From positions 17,939,001 through 18,003,000 of the forward strand of contig NC_092568.1 of the NCBI RefSeq assembly GCF_037975245.1: a stretch of 64,000 nt of DNA, given 5' to 3'. Within the stretch, counting starts at the first letter, position 1, and each line of letters starts with the position of its first letter. The position numbers and the translations under genes were made by a program. The stretch comes from Apostichopus japonicus (taxonomy: Eukaryota; Echinodermata; Holothuroidea; Aspidochirotida; Stichopodidae). Below are positions 1 through 12,693 of the stretch, one piece after another. The notes beneath the pieces are model-generated. The model had not been told where the DNA came from. It did no database searches and worked only from the letters and a program-made list of their open reading frames with translations.

Positions 1-376
1 TCCTACTAATATATTATTACTGTCCGCTATGCCCTCTAAGTTTTAACTATTAAGTAGGCCTAAGTAGTACCGTAACATGTCAGCTACCTGATTTTTCCAT
101 ATTAACGCACAAAATGATGGGAATCTAGGTCTATACCGACTAGTAACTTCACAATAAATACGAGACGTTGCAAACCTAGCACTAGCACACGCTACATAGT
201 AACCATTTTAAAGAAAGACTGTACGTTATAGGATACGGTGTTTTCGTGTTATATTGTATTATGTACGTTAGGATACAGAAATTTGAGGCAACCAAAACCA
301 CATAGGGGCACCTATTTCGTTGACCAAAAAATCACACTTTACGGGGAGTTACAACTTTTCTGAAAAATATGAGTAA
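1..376. other. no recognised feature
   Basis: AT-rich sequence without coding signal, repeat or motif that I recognise. Confidence 0.4.
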
Positions 377-784
377 GATTTAGGCCTGACTTTAGAATCT
401 GTCCCATATGAATAGGAAAGCTTACTTTGAATCGGCAGTATAGCAACTGTATTATCTGTATAACCCGGCTGAACGTGTGCTCGCATCGGCTTGGTTTCTC
501 TCAATAGCGGCCTCCCAAATCAATAGAATAACATTCAGTGAATAGGTGCGTCATGTGAATGATTCGCTTGAATGAACGGATTCTAAATTAGTACCGATTT
601 AGGCCTGAATTACCATATGAATGGGAAAGCTTACTTTGAATCAGCAGTATAGCAACTGTATTATCTGTATAACCCGGCTGAACGTGTGCTCACATCGGCT
701 TGGTTTCTGTCAATAGCGGCCTCCCAAATCAATAGAATAACAGTCAGTGAATAGGTGCGTCGTGTGAATGATTCGCTTGAATGA
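377..784. repeat. direct duplication, two copies of about 190 bp
   Basis: 377-575 and 596-784 are direct copies at high identity, both starting gatttaggcctga and ending gattcgcttgaatga, separated by 20 bp. The second copy lacks about 10 bp near its left end. It lies just beyond the C-terminal end of the Merlin transposase relic and may be subterminal sequence of that element. Confidence 0.8.
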
Positions 785-889
785 ATTAAAGGGGTAGAGT
801 TCCAAATGAATATAAATGAGCCAAATGAATAAAAGGGTTCCTAAATGGGCTTCTGAACGGACGGACTGTGTCACATGCTATTGTAAACT

Positions 890-3324
890 GAAGAAACAGA
901 ATACAGGAACTGAATGAAATGGTCCTGACCTTCACGCTTTACTTTCTAATGCCACAAATGTTCTGCCAAGTAGCCATTCATATGTGAATGTTTCGTTCCA
1001 TATGCTGGTAAACTTTTTTTGGCGTGCAGCCATTCATTCTCTATGTGGTTCGCACAGGCTCCTGTTTCTGCGTTGACGAATTCAACAGAATGATTGACCT
1101 TCAGATGAGTATACCCCTCTTTACTCAGGCAATCATAGGCCTTCCAGCAGTCGCTGTGGATGACTGAACCTGGCCTTATCCATTTCTTTTATGAGTGTAA
1201 GAAGGGTGGTCTCATCCCTTTTCTCAACTGGCACCATAAACATTTTGCCCCTGTCTTCCACCTCTCTGCCTCCAAAAACCCACTGTCCGTCTTGCATTCT
1301 TCCCCGATTATACTTTCGTTTACCAAACTTGCTTTCATCGATCTCTACATGGATGCATGCCACTTCCACCTATCTGTGAACTGGTGTTCATTGCTACGGC
1401 TTCGCAGACCTCTCTGGCAAAATAAGACCAGTCCACACATGTGGCAGAAGAAAACCCCAGCTCGTGCTCCAGGAAATTCTGGGGTACTTTGCGACTCCAC
1501 CAGTACGTGAATTGGAGGAGCTCTTTAATAGTGAGTTTAATTAGCCTTCTTGAACCAGGAGTTTTTCCGTACGGACATGGTGCATTGGAACATCTCCATC
1601 TATGTACGTGAAGAGAGATATTAACATAATTAAATAGAGGTTAGGAAGAAGGTCTATATGGGGCAAAGAATAGGGTAAGGGTTAGGCAGAGCTCCCAACT
1701 GACCCGCATTTCGCAGGATGGACCCGCATTCTCACACCCAAACCCGCTGACCCGCGCAAGCGTCTGAAAAACCCGCATTGTAATTGTCAAGTATACATAA
1801 AAAAAATTGCATCAAATTTTGACTTAGCAACCATCATTTCTTTAGCATTCATCCTACGCAAAACAGACTGTCTTTATCTGTTTTCTACTCCGTGTTACCT
1901 CATTGTTTTTACCCTCAAAACAACTCAAAACCAACACCTGTACATACTGCATACGGGAATAATTTCGACGAAGTAATTATATCATCCTACAGTGTATAAA
2001 TGCATAATTTATGGCAAAAGAACTCGAGAATTAAAAGTTTTTATATGATAACAACAACCAAATCTGGGTTGGGAGTGAATTATGGATAATGTTTCTCATT
2101 TGTCATGGAATGTTGTTTCATTTTTTGACATTTGGGTTTGACTCTGAACCGATTCTATCAGTGGCGTAGGAAGGTACTTTTGAGTAGGGGGGGCTGAAGA
2201 CTGATGGCCGGCCTGGGGGAGGGGTCTAAGGGGAGGGGGTGTCCCCCTCCCCTTTGGAATTTTTTGCATTTCCATGTGGCCTCAGATGCAATTTGGTGCA
2301 ATATAGCACACTTCAACACCCACTCCATTTTGTAAACTTAATTTTGTATTTTCACCTGGCCTTAGATGCAATTTGGTGCTCCAAATGAGATTTTTTTCTC
2401 ATTTGGAAATGAAAAAGGGGTTTTCTGACTTGCGGAGCGGGGGGGGCGGAATGATACTTCCGCCCCTCCACAGCCCCCCCCGGTTCCTACGCCCTTGGAT
2501 TCTATTGCATGTAGATTCTGATTGACCTGAAAAGAGATACAATAATAGAGTATAAAACCTCCTTTACAGCATCATTTGAACCTCAAATTAGCCTATATTT
2601 CTTTTCATTGGGGCGAGCAGTGAACATTTTCATGCCACGGGAAAGAATGAATTATCACCTACTATTTAATTTATTGATGTTACACACAAAAAAAATGCAT
2701 ATTTCTCAGAAAATTTTGGGTGACAAAAGCCATCCTAAGTGCCACCATTTTACATGTAGGCATCACCAGGATTCCAAAAAAATCAAATGGGGAGGGAGAC
2801 CCTCCCCTATACCCCTCCCCCAGGACGGGGATTCGTGGCATGGACCAGCATTTGCCTTCTCAAGAGTTAGGAGCTATGGTTAGGGGTTAGGAATTACGGT
2901 TAAGAAGTAGGGAATAGGGTTTTGGTTAGGAAGTAGGGGTAGGAAGTAGAGAATAGGGTTATAGGAGATAGAAGAACGGGAGGTGGAGATAGGGAGTGAT
3001 TACATCAATGTGGGAGAGAGATAATAAGTGGGATATGGATAAACAGAAATAACTATCAAGGGTGAAATTATCTCTCTGGAATTAAGATAATAAGAACGTA
3101 TGAAGACAAATTGTTATTACCTGTAGCCGTCACTTGTTGCCTTTTGCCCAGAGATGGCTTCCAACTTCTTTTTGCCACCACAGGTGGAGCATTCTGGATC
3201 TTTCATAATCACTCTCTTGGACATTAACCAAGTTAAAGTCGTCAGCTTGACCTTCAATACATCTTCGTGGAGTCTGTCATAGGTCACTGGCTTGGTTGTA
3301 TTTGCTATTGAACTAATATAACTT
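890..3324 (-). pseudogene. Merlin (ISXO2-like) DDE transposase relic, two exons
   Basis: Exon 1 (about 3324-3121, minus) encodes a helix and the first half of a zinc ribbon (PECSTCGGKKKLEAISG...SDGY) and ends in a splice donor ACAG/gtaata. Exon 2 (1599 to about 890) starts after acatag and completes the ribbon as RWRCSNAPC. It continues with TIKELLQFTYWWSRKVPQ, HELGFSS, VEIDESKFGKRKYNRGR, IHSDCWKAYDCLSKEGY, HIENEWLHA and YLAEHLW. This is the Merlin/IS1595-type order, with Asp, Asp and Glu of the catalytic triad visible. The frame is broken at least three times: after the zinc ribbon, before VEIDESK, and by one base before IHSDCW. The copy is dead. The intron (1600-3120) contains a hAT MITE. 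Confidence 0.85.
2159..2497. mobile_element. hAT-type MITE with 8-bp target duplication
   Basis: The element starts CAGTGGCGTAGGAA and ends TTCCTACGCCCTTG, giving imperfect inverted ends. It is flanked by GATTCTAT at 2151-2158 and again at 2498-2505, a perfect 8-bp duplication. The interior is G/C-run rich with no coding. Ends and duplication length fit the hAT superfamily. Confidence 0.85.
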
Positions 3325-4997
3325 GGATTTCAAGAGGGGGATGGAACTTCTGCCATTTTATTACTTAGGAGCTTGGCTAGAACTTTAACACTAAGGTGTG
3401 TCTTTAAACAGAGCTGCTACAAGATAGGATTATTGGGGTATAAGCATCTGCTTAAGTCTTACTGCAGTAGACCATCACAAAAGATAACGTTTCAATGGAA
3501 TTAGTTATCAATAAGAATGTTTATTGACACCCAGTCCTCACGTGACAGTATTTCTCAAGAAAACCGTTTTGCACACAGTTTAGTATGTCGAGAAATGTTA
3601 TCACAGCCCAATGAATGACGTATCTTGTAGATATGGAAAACCCCGCGAACTTTTGAGGTATCACGCGTATGGAGGTTGTACAAAAACCATATCGTATGTA
3701 AACAACCAGGTAAGCATGATATAGTTTGAATTTATAACGCTTTTCAACATAGTTCCATCACTTTATTGAAAAGTAATTACTAAGGTAGAATCCATTTAGG
3801 AAACTGAAGAGCAAAGTACGTCAATGTAAAAGGAAAGTACTTACTAATAAGTAATACTAGTTTAACTAAACTTAAGGTCTACATTACATTTACAGCCCAG
3901 CCTATATGCCGGCTTTGTGAGCTACTTCTATTATTAAGTAGATACTAAGCCTGCGAATAATAGTTTAGAGACCCAAGGATAAGAAAGGACCCCTAATTAC
4001 GTAGCTTATTTGAAACCCTATCCGTGTTAGATCATGAAGTAGCATCGGGTTATTTCATGCCTTCTGTTTTCGATAAGTGTTCAACAGATGTCAGTATAGC
4101 CTGGGCCTAGTATAACTTCATAACGTTAATTGTACTTGCAGCCATATATAGGCTATCTAACTGACTGTAATGACTAATTTTAGTCCGTGCTATAGCAGCA
4201 TTATATGCCCAATTATAGGTCATGCACTAGCCTTACTGGCAAAGTGCAACAGCTAGGCCTTTAGAGCCATATGACTCAACCCAAGTCTTTTTTATACTCT
4301 AGGCCTAGGTCCTAGGCCTATAGAGTAAGACTAGGAGTAATGGGTGAGGCGAAGCATATGCATCTGGACTTGGGCACTGATCTTCATCAACTTTGATGCA
4401 AGTTCATAGATGTTCAGGAAGGGAAACCCCTTTGGTTGGAGTGTCTTCTCACAACCAGGAGAGTGGCTAGGGCCTACTCTAGACAGATTGTGGCCAATCG
4501 CAAAGTATCTTCCCTGATTGTTAAATTAATACGAGCTTGTGCAACATTTACATTGCTCAAACCGTTCAAAGAGCTGGTGAAGACTGAAGGAAAAGATTGG
4601 ATTGTATTTTGATTATTTTCAGGTTTAACGTCATTCAATTTGAAAAGTAAAAGAAGGCCAGAACCTATATTGACATTGAATGAACACGATGCCAGTATGT
4701 TAGGCTAGGCCTTCTGTATCTTGTAGCCCAGATTGGCCAGTTTTCTTTAGTTAAGTCTGCATTAAGTAATAGACCTATTCTTAAACTATAGTTCCAGTTG
4801 TGCAGTACGACTGGTCTGTTCTAGCCTGATGGATTTGCAAGCAGAAGCAGAATTTGAAGCACTGCAGTCAACTTCTTGTCCAATCACTATTCATCATTAT
4901 TTCTGAATGCATTGCATGACTACCTCAACTATTGTGTCCTGTTTATTCTGTGTATCAAATCAATGACAATTAATCATACTTAAGCTCTGTGTATATC
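3325..4997. other. no recognised gene
   Basis: Non-coding, AT-rich. Short palindromes built on taggcctag occur near 4290-4330. A 26-codon frame starting MDLQAEAEFEALQ at 4831 could be a first exon of the gene suggested at 5.4-12.4 kb, but nothing confirms it. Confidence 0.35.
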
Positions 4998-5206
4998 TGA
5001 GAAATAAAATGACCCCAAAATATTTTTCCTTCTGTTCCCACAAAACAAACAGTTAACATACATCAAAGGAAGGTTATGGTATCCTAGGCTTACACGCTTT
5101 ATAAGATTTCAGTGTTTCCAAAACATTTTAACATTGTGAGTACTGAAAAAGTAGAAAGAAAGGAATATTGATTTTAAACAAATGTCATTTTTGATGGGTA
5201 TAATCA
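4998..5206. repeat. dispersed repeat copy A
   Basis: This segment recurs in two blocks near 15 kb: 4998-5058 matches 15085-15145, and 5064-5206 matches 15746-15890, in the same orientation and at high identity (for example ggtatcctaggcttacacgc in both). Confidence 0.8.
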
Positions 5207-5379
5207 GAGAGCTTTAATTTTGTTGTTACAGAATCAATTGTGAAATATTTCAAACCACAAAATTGTGAAATACAATACAGTCATTTTATCAAGTTCTTTA
5301 AACTTATTCAACAATTGGGTACCATTGTTTTAAAGGTTGAATTTATTTTGTCCACTTTTTCATTTACATTTATTGAAGA

Positions 5380-5568
5380 GTTCAAACACCTTACCAGAAG
5401 CGAGAGGCTTCAGAGATTTGGAGAGAGCTGGAGGACCTTAGGTCAGGATCAGAGGGCGCTGTTTAGAGCCAGGGCCAGAAGCCTCCCAATCCCCACAGAC
5501 CAGAAATGGAGGAAGAAAGAATGGACGTGGACCACAAAAAAATACTATCAATGGTAAATATTCATGCT
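5380..5568 (+). CDS. candidate exon, HMG-box-like segment
   Basis: Between a possible acceptor (tttattgaag) and a donor (CAATG/gtaaat), one frame reads EFKHLTRSERLQRFGESWRT and then LGQDQRALFRARAR. The spacing of basic residues, W and the QRALFRARA helix resembles HMG-box or YABBY-like DNA-binding segments found in transposon-derived genes. An HMG-like exon would fit a DNA-binding gene product together with the GTF2I-like exons downstream. An alternative frame starting MEEERMDVDHKK also runs to the donor. Weak evidence, no expression data. Confidence 0.3.
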
Positions 5569-6786
5569 TTCAATATGCCACAAAATTCTCGATTTTAAAA
5601 TGAGAAATCTTATCCCATTGAGATAAACTACTGATTTGTACTTCAAACTGTGTTTGCTTTATAGATGAAATGTGTCCAAGGTATATATACTGTCAGCAGC
5701 TGTAGTGTTAGCTGTACTACCATTGCACTCCCTATAAAAACTTTATCAGTACATCCCTCTAGGGCCAAAGCCATTAATGGTCATCACTTTACCTGGAATT
5801 AGAACATTGCCACTTAGGCTCATTTCACCCATGGTTATGAGAACAACTAACCAAAGTTCTGTAATCATAAAAATTTTTTTCGATAACTCGCATAACAATG
5901 GAATGCGGTCATTCCAAAATGCAGGTAGCGCCCTCCTGATGTGGTGGGACGGAATTTCAGAAAAATGAGGTAATAACATATGGGAACAAAGTTGAATTTT
6001 TCTGTTTTTGACAGTATAAATGGCCTTTAGTGAGGATACTTTATGCACTATAAAATGTATCAATAGTAGTTCTTGAATGAAGAAAAAAATAAAACGAAAG
6101 TGTTCAATTCCGTCCCACCACATTTTTGAACATATTTTTTTAATTTCCAAGGGGGAAAAAAAAATTTTTTTAACACTCCAAACTATCAACTATGTGTGTA
6201 ACTGACACCTCTGAGTGGAGAAAAAATAAATATTTTATCCTGGATAGACAGAGGGATAGTCCAACATTTTCGTGGTGGGACGGAAACAAGGTGTGGTGGG
6301 ACGGAATTTTAAATGGAAGGCATCTTCAAACAGCATGTCTGGTCCAAAATTTACCTCTGTCACTTAAGATTACAAACTTATTGAGACTCCTTGAACACCC
6401 AACCTTACAACAATGTGATTAATTGATGATACTTCAAAATTTTATGTATCTGGATATTCCTTCATACTGTACGTGCATCACATCAGTTTTGAACCTCATG
6501 TGTCAAAACAACACATTTTTGGGTAAATTGAGAATGGGTTTTTATCATGCATAATTAAATCCCATCACTATTTAAATAGTCCTAGTTGTTCCCCTAGAAG
6601 AATAGTTCACCTCCATGTCAGTGTAATTAATTACTATGTTATTGTACTACTTTTGATAATACTGTAATTACATAAAGGTTACATGTACATGATTTCATGA
6701 GATTTATCATTCCGTCCCACCACGTCAATATATTTGTGTTACCATGGCAACATCTTCAAATTTGTGTTTTTTTTGTGTCTTGTTGC

Positions 6787-8938
6787 TACGGTTGTGCAGG
6801 ATCCCGGTAGTCAAGTGAATCCCGGTATCCCGATCCCGGTATTGACTAATCCCGATCACAAAGCAATGTGTAAATACTACCGGTAGTGGGAAAACAACCG
6901 GTTATTACATTCGTTTCGGTATCATTCCCGGGAATCCCGGACATAATAAAAATGTCTACGTGTTACTATTTGAAATAAAGAAAACAAAACACGATTTTTT
7001 CTGGTTTCTGTGTTCTTAGTTTGAATAATATCTGACCAATTTACGTACTGGCCTAGACCTATATATTAACGAATCAACTTTTCACATAGTAATTTGCACC
7101 TAGGCTACACCAAATATCGAACGTTACTTGCGCTCAGCATGTTACAGGACCTCAAAGTTATTGAATTGAATTGAATTTATTTCTACATTCCATTATTTTA
7201 CATTTTGAACAATTAATGATGAATATAGATGGTATCAAATACATTAAACAGTAAATATAGAGTATTGAAATAATATATATGTGAGATGGAAGTAGAGGAA
7301 CCAGAAATAAGTGGATACTTTTCTGGTCTGGTCCCTTTGTAACAAAGAAAGTGCAAAATGCAACACCCACCCCACCAACCCCAGTCCCACCTCCCCCCCC
7401 CAAAAAAAAAACCCCAACAAAGTCAGAATCTTATAAAAAGAAAAAGAAGCAAAAGAGAAAAAAAACAGGAAGTACAACTAAGATGGATTGCTATGCAGTA
7501 GGTATTGTTTTAGTTTTTGCTTAAAAGTATTGAGTGTTGGAGAAATTTTAATGGCATGATTAAGAGAATTCCAGAAGGGTACACCTGTGCTACGAATTTG
7601 AGAATGGTTAAGACTAGTTCTAGAGTAAGGATGGTGTAGCATATTCATCGAACGAGTGTTATAAGTGTGATAACTAGAATTGCAAGTATAAAAGTTATTA
7701 AAAGCTGGTGGGAGAAGACCATGATGAAATTTGTACATAAATATCTCTAGTTGGTACTTGTACAAATCATATAAAGTTAATGTATTGGAGTCTATAAAGA
7801 GAGGAGCAGTATGCGAGATGTAATGAGTCTGGTTCATATTGCGGATAACACGTTTCTGTAACTTAAATAAACTGTTAAGTAGAGTTGACTGTGTATTGCC
7901 CCAGACAAGAAGACTATAGTTGAGATGGGGAAGCACAAGAGCATGGTCAAAAGTGACTTCTTAGGTAGAAATTCTGAAATTTTCGTTATTTATTCTTCCT
8001 TCAAACGATGATTGTCAAGGTTCCCGTGTACAAAATCTTACTCTTATGCATTTCACCGCATTTTGTTATAATAATTATAACAATTTAATAAATTTTGAGC
8101 CAAAACCGCAGGGAGTATATCCAGTTTAAATCCATCTTCGCACGGGACTATATTATTATAGCCTAGGGTACGGTACAGGTACACACAGCAGTTCTTGAGA
8201 TTTGATGATGTAATGAAATGGATTCGTTTATTAATGCGGGGGGTTCCACGGTGTCATTTATATTTATTTTTCGCTACTTTTTTAATTTTTAAGATCTTTT
8301 GTACGAAAGATTGATATTGTACGTATTGAAAGTATATTTTCTGGAATAAACAAAAGCCGATTAACGATATAAATAAATCTGTACTATTCTTATGTATGTA
8401 GTTTATAATCCCGTATTTACGTAGCCCCTATGTAACATTCTTATTGTCTGAAGTTCCAAACACGTTGTGACTTGTTGATAGTTAAAAACTTTTCATTGTG
8501 AACTTTTGAACTTGAAGGGGTTGCCCTATTCCAATATCATGGATTAGTGGGGAACTCCCAATTTATGTTTGTGTACGGATTACAAGTTTAATCCACGTGC
8601 GAACGTGTTAATCTATTATCGTACGTCGAGTATGAATGAAGGATGGTGTGGGTTACTTTTTTCTAAGGTTTGTGCTTTTCTTTTTGGAAGTGTATGTTAA
8701 AAAACAAAGGCCCTAATATAGCGTGTTATTTTTTTAATTTTTTTTTTATGAACGTGCGTGTAAGAGTATGTACATAACCTATAGGCTATGTATATTGAAT
8801 GAATGACATTGACAGTCTCGTAACTAAGTGCTTTGAACCGTCGATGAAAGTTGAAGAAAATACCGGTTGTAGTTACGATACCGGGATTCATGTTGCAACA
8901 CTACCGGTTGTGTGAAATCCGACTACCGCACAACGCAA
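6787..8938. mobile_element. hAT-type element with 8-bp target duplication
   Basis: Flanked by CTTGTTGC at 6779-6786 and 8939-8946. The ends are tACGGTTGTGCaGG and its imperfect complement CTACCGCACAACgcaa. Sub-terminal ATCCCGGT/ACCGGT motifs are repeated many times at both ends (6800-6930 and 8860-8910). No transposase is visible, so it is non-autonomous. It contains a LINE fragment. Confidence 0.8.
7158..7940 (-). pseudogene. LINE reverse transcriptase 3' fragment
   Basis: The minus strand encodes about 152 residues beginning LPHLNYSLLVWGNT and continuing LFKLQKRVIRN, YKFHHGLLPP and HTYNTRSMN. It ends in PFWNSLNHAIKISPTLNTFK. This is the C-terminal end of a non-LTR retrotransposon ORF2 (L2/CR1-like group). 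The 5' part is missing, as is common for LINE insertions. After the stop the tail ends in ATTCAATTCAATTC repeats near 7180-7158. It sits inside the hAT element and is therefore a younger insertion or part of its cargo. Confidence 0.85.
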
Positions 8939-9901
8939 CTTGTTGCAGTCTGTGACTGACCTGTTTGTATGGATATCCTGATTTCTTCATTTATGCTACA
9001 TGTGGTGTTATTCAAAAGGTCTATCAAATTCCGTCCTACCACAATTATGGTAATTTTGGCTTTGGCCCTGTACTGTGTCCAATGCATCAAAAATGTTTGG
9101 TGAAAATGTGATAATTCAAAGTTAGCCAATCAAGTTCCAAACAATTGTTGTTTCATTTCACATTACCATTTTACCTATTATACAGTACCCTTAAAAAAAA
9201 TCCATATACCTGTAAGCAATGCAACTGTGTCACGTAATATGTTATATTTGTGGCTTGTACAGTTGTTGGATAACTTCAAGTATTTAACACCTTGGCAAGA
9301 ATGTGGGATACAATACATTCAACTTTTAGCCCAAATGGGAAAATGTACGACGACCACAGTATAGTATGTATGCATGCATAGGGAAATATTGCATCTTGAT
9401 ACAGATAATGTCAAACAGGTCTATTTACATACTTTACATGACATATAATATAAATATAAGGTCAGATAAGAATTCAAGGTAATATCCACTCAGTTCATTG
9501 GCTTTGTTTATATATCAACGTACTCAACAAGCATCATACAGCCTATTGGCTAGCCTTTCTCCACAGCCTGCTGGCAGATGTGTTATTGGATGGGTTATTA
9601 TAATTATAATTAAGCATAGTTGTAACATGTTAACAGGATACTTTTTAATCTGAGCTCTGCTTCCTGATCAAAATGAAAAGAAAATTATGGTACTTATTAG
9701 TCATGCAAGTATGCCAAATGCATTTCATGGAAGTCTTACCAAAGAGACTTTGGTGGGCTCATCCTACAGTATTAAGCATTTTGCCTTTTACTTTCCCTTT
9801 TATATTACTTGCAATTTTTGTGCAGTAATTCCTTAAGTTTTTGATCTCATGTGATGTAACATAAATTGAACATCAGATATCAATTATTTTATTGAACTAC
9901 A

Positions 9902-10051
9902 GATTGACAAACAAAATGAAATAATACCAACCACTGAGGGATATTTGGTCCTGAGTGCCGGAAGTGAGACTGTCCTACGGAACATCAAAAGGAACAATGT
10001 TCCTTAACAAGTACCCTGGACTGGCCAAAGAGTCATTCAGAGCCTTCCTTA
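9902..10051 (+). CDS. candidate exon of a transposon-domesticated-like gene
   Basis: After ctacag, one frame reads IDKQNEIIPTTEGYLVLSAG followed by SETVLRNIKRNN. A second frame, one shift on, reads FLNKYPGLAKESFRAFLN up to AATT/gtaagt. Both look protein-coding, so a frameshift or a misread base may separate them. I do not recognise the family with certainty. Position and orientation match the GTF2I-like exons that follow. Confidence 0.3.
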
Positions 10052-11248
10052 ATTGTAAGTGATACATTGAGAAAGCATTTGGGGTAGCGACAAAGTCCAT
10101 CACTCACAATATTTGAAGGCTTGATAAGAGTACAGATGGACCAAGGTACACTATTGATATTGAACAAGGAAGAAAATTAACTTTGCAGTGTAACTGTTTT
10201 GGCATATACACATGCAATTATACCAAATATAATTGGCACCATATTATGCCACCGAATATAAATATTAAATGCAGTGAAATCCAAGAGTCTACCTATTTGT
10301 ACATAGTTATTCAGTTTGAAAGGACAGTCTTGGATCACTTATTTTCTTTAAATGTTGAATTTGCATGATTTTTAAACATGATTTGTTTGAAACCATTCAC
10401 TTTAGAATATGTTGGAATCTGGGTCATATTGCCAGTATGATAATGATATCATTTCATTAGTGCAGAATTATTTTTCAGTATGAATCCATTCTATACGTTT
10501 TAATTACTGATACCGGAAGTTTTCTTCTAGCTTTAATTGAACAGACTAAAGAATGAAGGATTCCAAAACCATTCATTTTTGTGACAAATTGTAATGCATT
10601 TAAAATAAGGTAGTCCAGTCAACTTAGTTAACAAGCAACCCCTCCAACCCCCCCCCCCTTTCCATTTGACCCCACAGTATTGAAATGTAACCTGTACTTG
10701 GAGATGTTTTTCTTATTTTATGATTTTTTGGGTCTATAGCAAATTTAATGTAATGCTGTGTGCAAGCCCCAAAGGTATGCTGCATTGGCCCCAAATATGC
10801 TAGACTTTCAAATATGGTCACCTTTAGTCAAAATTCCTTAACCGTTTTTTTTTTACCACCCTTGATGAAATTTACCACACCGGGGCATTCAGTCATCTTC
10901 TGTGTGCATGTAGAATGTCTGAGAACAATTTGGAAGTAAAGACATAATACTGCTTATAATACTTGGGAATTGTGCCATAATCATACCAATTTCCTAAAAT
11001 ATTACTTTGTTAGTAGTAAAATTTAAACCACAAAACTTGCTATGAACTGGAGTTGTATGTCCATGCATTAACCTCTGTCCTTGGTCACATATATAAATTC
11101 ACAATTATTGAACTTAATGAGAAGGGTTGCTGCCTTACATGCATGTATTGTGTGGATGTGTTTCGAGAGAATTAAATTTTCATTAGTGACCTTGCAGCTG
11201 TTTCCATTAACTATTTCCACATGTTTCTTGATTTTCTTTACCAAACAG

Positions 11249-11326
11249 AGGGTTTTCCATCCAGTGCTCTTGGAACAGAAAAGGTGACAATCAATGTCAT
11301 CCAACCTATTTTTAATGAGAAATCTT
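11249..11326 (+). CDS. candidate exon, first part of GTF2I-like repeat
   Basis: Bounded by acag and TCTT/gtaagt. The frame reads GFPSSALGTEKVTINVIQPI then FNEKS, ending in phase 1. The next exon (12219) starts in the matching phase and continues SDACG, so that the joined product has the FNxKxxxAxG start of a GTF2I-type (I-repeat) helix-loop-helix-like domain. The upstream junction with 10051 would create a stop, so an intermediate exon is missing or the locus is broken. Confidence 0.4.
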
Positions 11327-12218
11327 GTAAGTTTCTTATGAGATTGTACAAACACTGTTAGAACATTCTTATTTCTAAGTGATCTTGCCATTCACTTTTA
11401 ACAAAATATGTTAATTAAATAAATGATAGTTTCAATTCTGAACAAAGAGAGTTACAGTGACATGTCAGTAGTATATGCTATATTGTGTTATACTCATGTC
11501 TGTCACAAAATTATGCATAATTAGACAGGTGTTTGCTCAGCTGGTGTCTTGTTTAGGTGTACCACCTACTGTATGTTCTTGATGAATTCCTTAGAAAGGA
11601 CACTGACTACTCCTAGGTCGCAGACAGGAGTGCTAGAAAACGTGATTTTTAATGCTTTTTACATAAATGACATCAGTGCATAATGGACAGATGTACTTTA
11701 GGTTAATAACCTTATTAATAAAGTCAGATATCACATTGTAAAATTAAGTGTGGTTGTTGAAATCACTTGCACATGGCTACAGCACACATTTTAATATGGC
11801 ATGAAATGACTATCACATAATATGGAAACTTTGTTTTATTTTCTTTGTGCCACGTTCTAGGTTTATGAGATTTTAATTTTCTTGCATACCGTTTAATCTT
11901 GCTCAGAATTTCTCTAACCACTTAACAGTTGGTCTTTGATTATATTCTTTGTTAATTCATGAAATATTGTAAAGTTACCAAGCAATAGAAGCTAAGTATT
12001 AAAATGTGATAAAATTGAGTTTTGTTTTGCCATTAGTTTATGACATCAATCAGTACAGAAATTGTTGATGCATGAATCGTACATAGCAAACTGTTTTGTA
12101 TTTCACCACTCCAAGCCAGCTTTTACACTAGCACACTGAAAAGTTAGCATTCATTAAAGCTGAACATCACAATGTGAACTGTAATTGATAATGACCATTT
12201 CCTTTATAATATTTGAAG

Positions 12219-12386
12219 CTGATGCATGTGGAGTAAGTGGCAGAAGGATGCCTTACTCCAAGGTGAAGCAAGGCATTGTGAAAATGGAAGGGATGCCCCC
12301 AGGAATTTTACTGAGACATCCATCATCTTATGGACCGAGGCAGCTAAGAGCAATTTTTGCTGCCAAAGATGAGCTTACATGTGTTA
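12219..12386 (+). CDS. candidate exon, second part of GTF2I-like repeat
   Basis: After tttgaag, 55 full codons run in one frame to TTA/gtaagt. Key segments are RRMPYSKVKQG, VKMEGMPPGILLRHPSSYG and LRAIFAAKDELTCV. These match the I-repeat pattern VPYxK, V-GLPxGxxxRxPSxYG and L-xIL-xKDxIxFV. In vertebrates such repeats bind DNA in GTF2I-family proteins. The match is by eye and one repeat only. A possible terminal exon lies after cctgtgcag at 13573. Confidence 0.45.
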
Positions 12387-12693
12387 GTAAGTTGCTGCTA
12401 TTATGTGTGATCTGTAAGGATTCAAGTTATATCTAGTCATAATTGCATAAAAATAATGTGCAAGTTGTGGTGATGTCATAACATAAGATCTGACAAACTG
12501 TCATTAATTTATTGGAAGTAATTGTACTAAGACTGAGAGTGAACAAAAAAAAGCCCAAATATATTTACCCTCATTCTAAGCTCCTTTACATCTTTCCCAT
12601 CGCATGTATTTTATAGGCAACTTCTACACATATTTTGGATCTGCATATATATTGGTTAACCATTTGAATAAAAGTTGTGGTGTCCTTCTAGGC

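Larger units (their letters stand above)
5939..9043. repeat. recurrent GTGGTGGGACGGAAT motif, both strands
   Basis: The 15-bp motif (or near copies) is at 5940-5954 (+), 6107-6121 (-), 6271-6284 (+), 6291-6306 (+), 6710-6724 (-) and 9028-9043 (-, one change). The last two flank the hAT insertion at 6787-8938, so the motif cluster was about 1 kb long before the insertion. Function unknown; subterminal transposase-binding repeats are one explanation. Confidence 0.7.

Noticed and set aside
9990-10120. PIF/Harbinger nuclease fragment (YIEKAFGV)
   Set aside because: Too short, follows an in-frame stop and no DDE context was found; the splice-donor reading at 10051 explains the region better.
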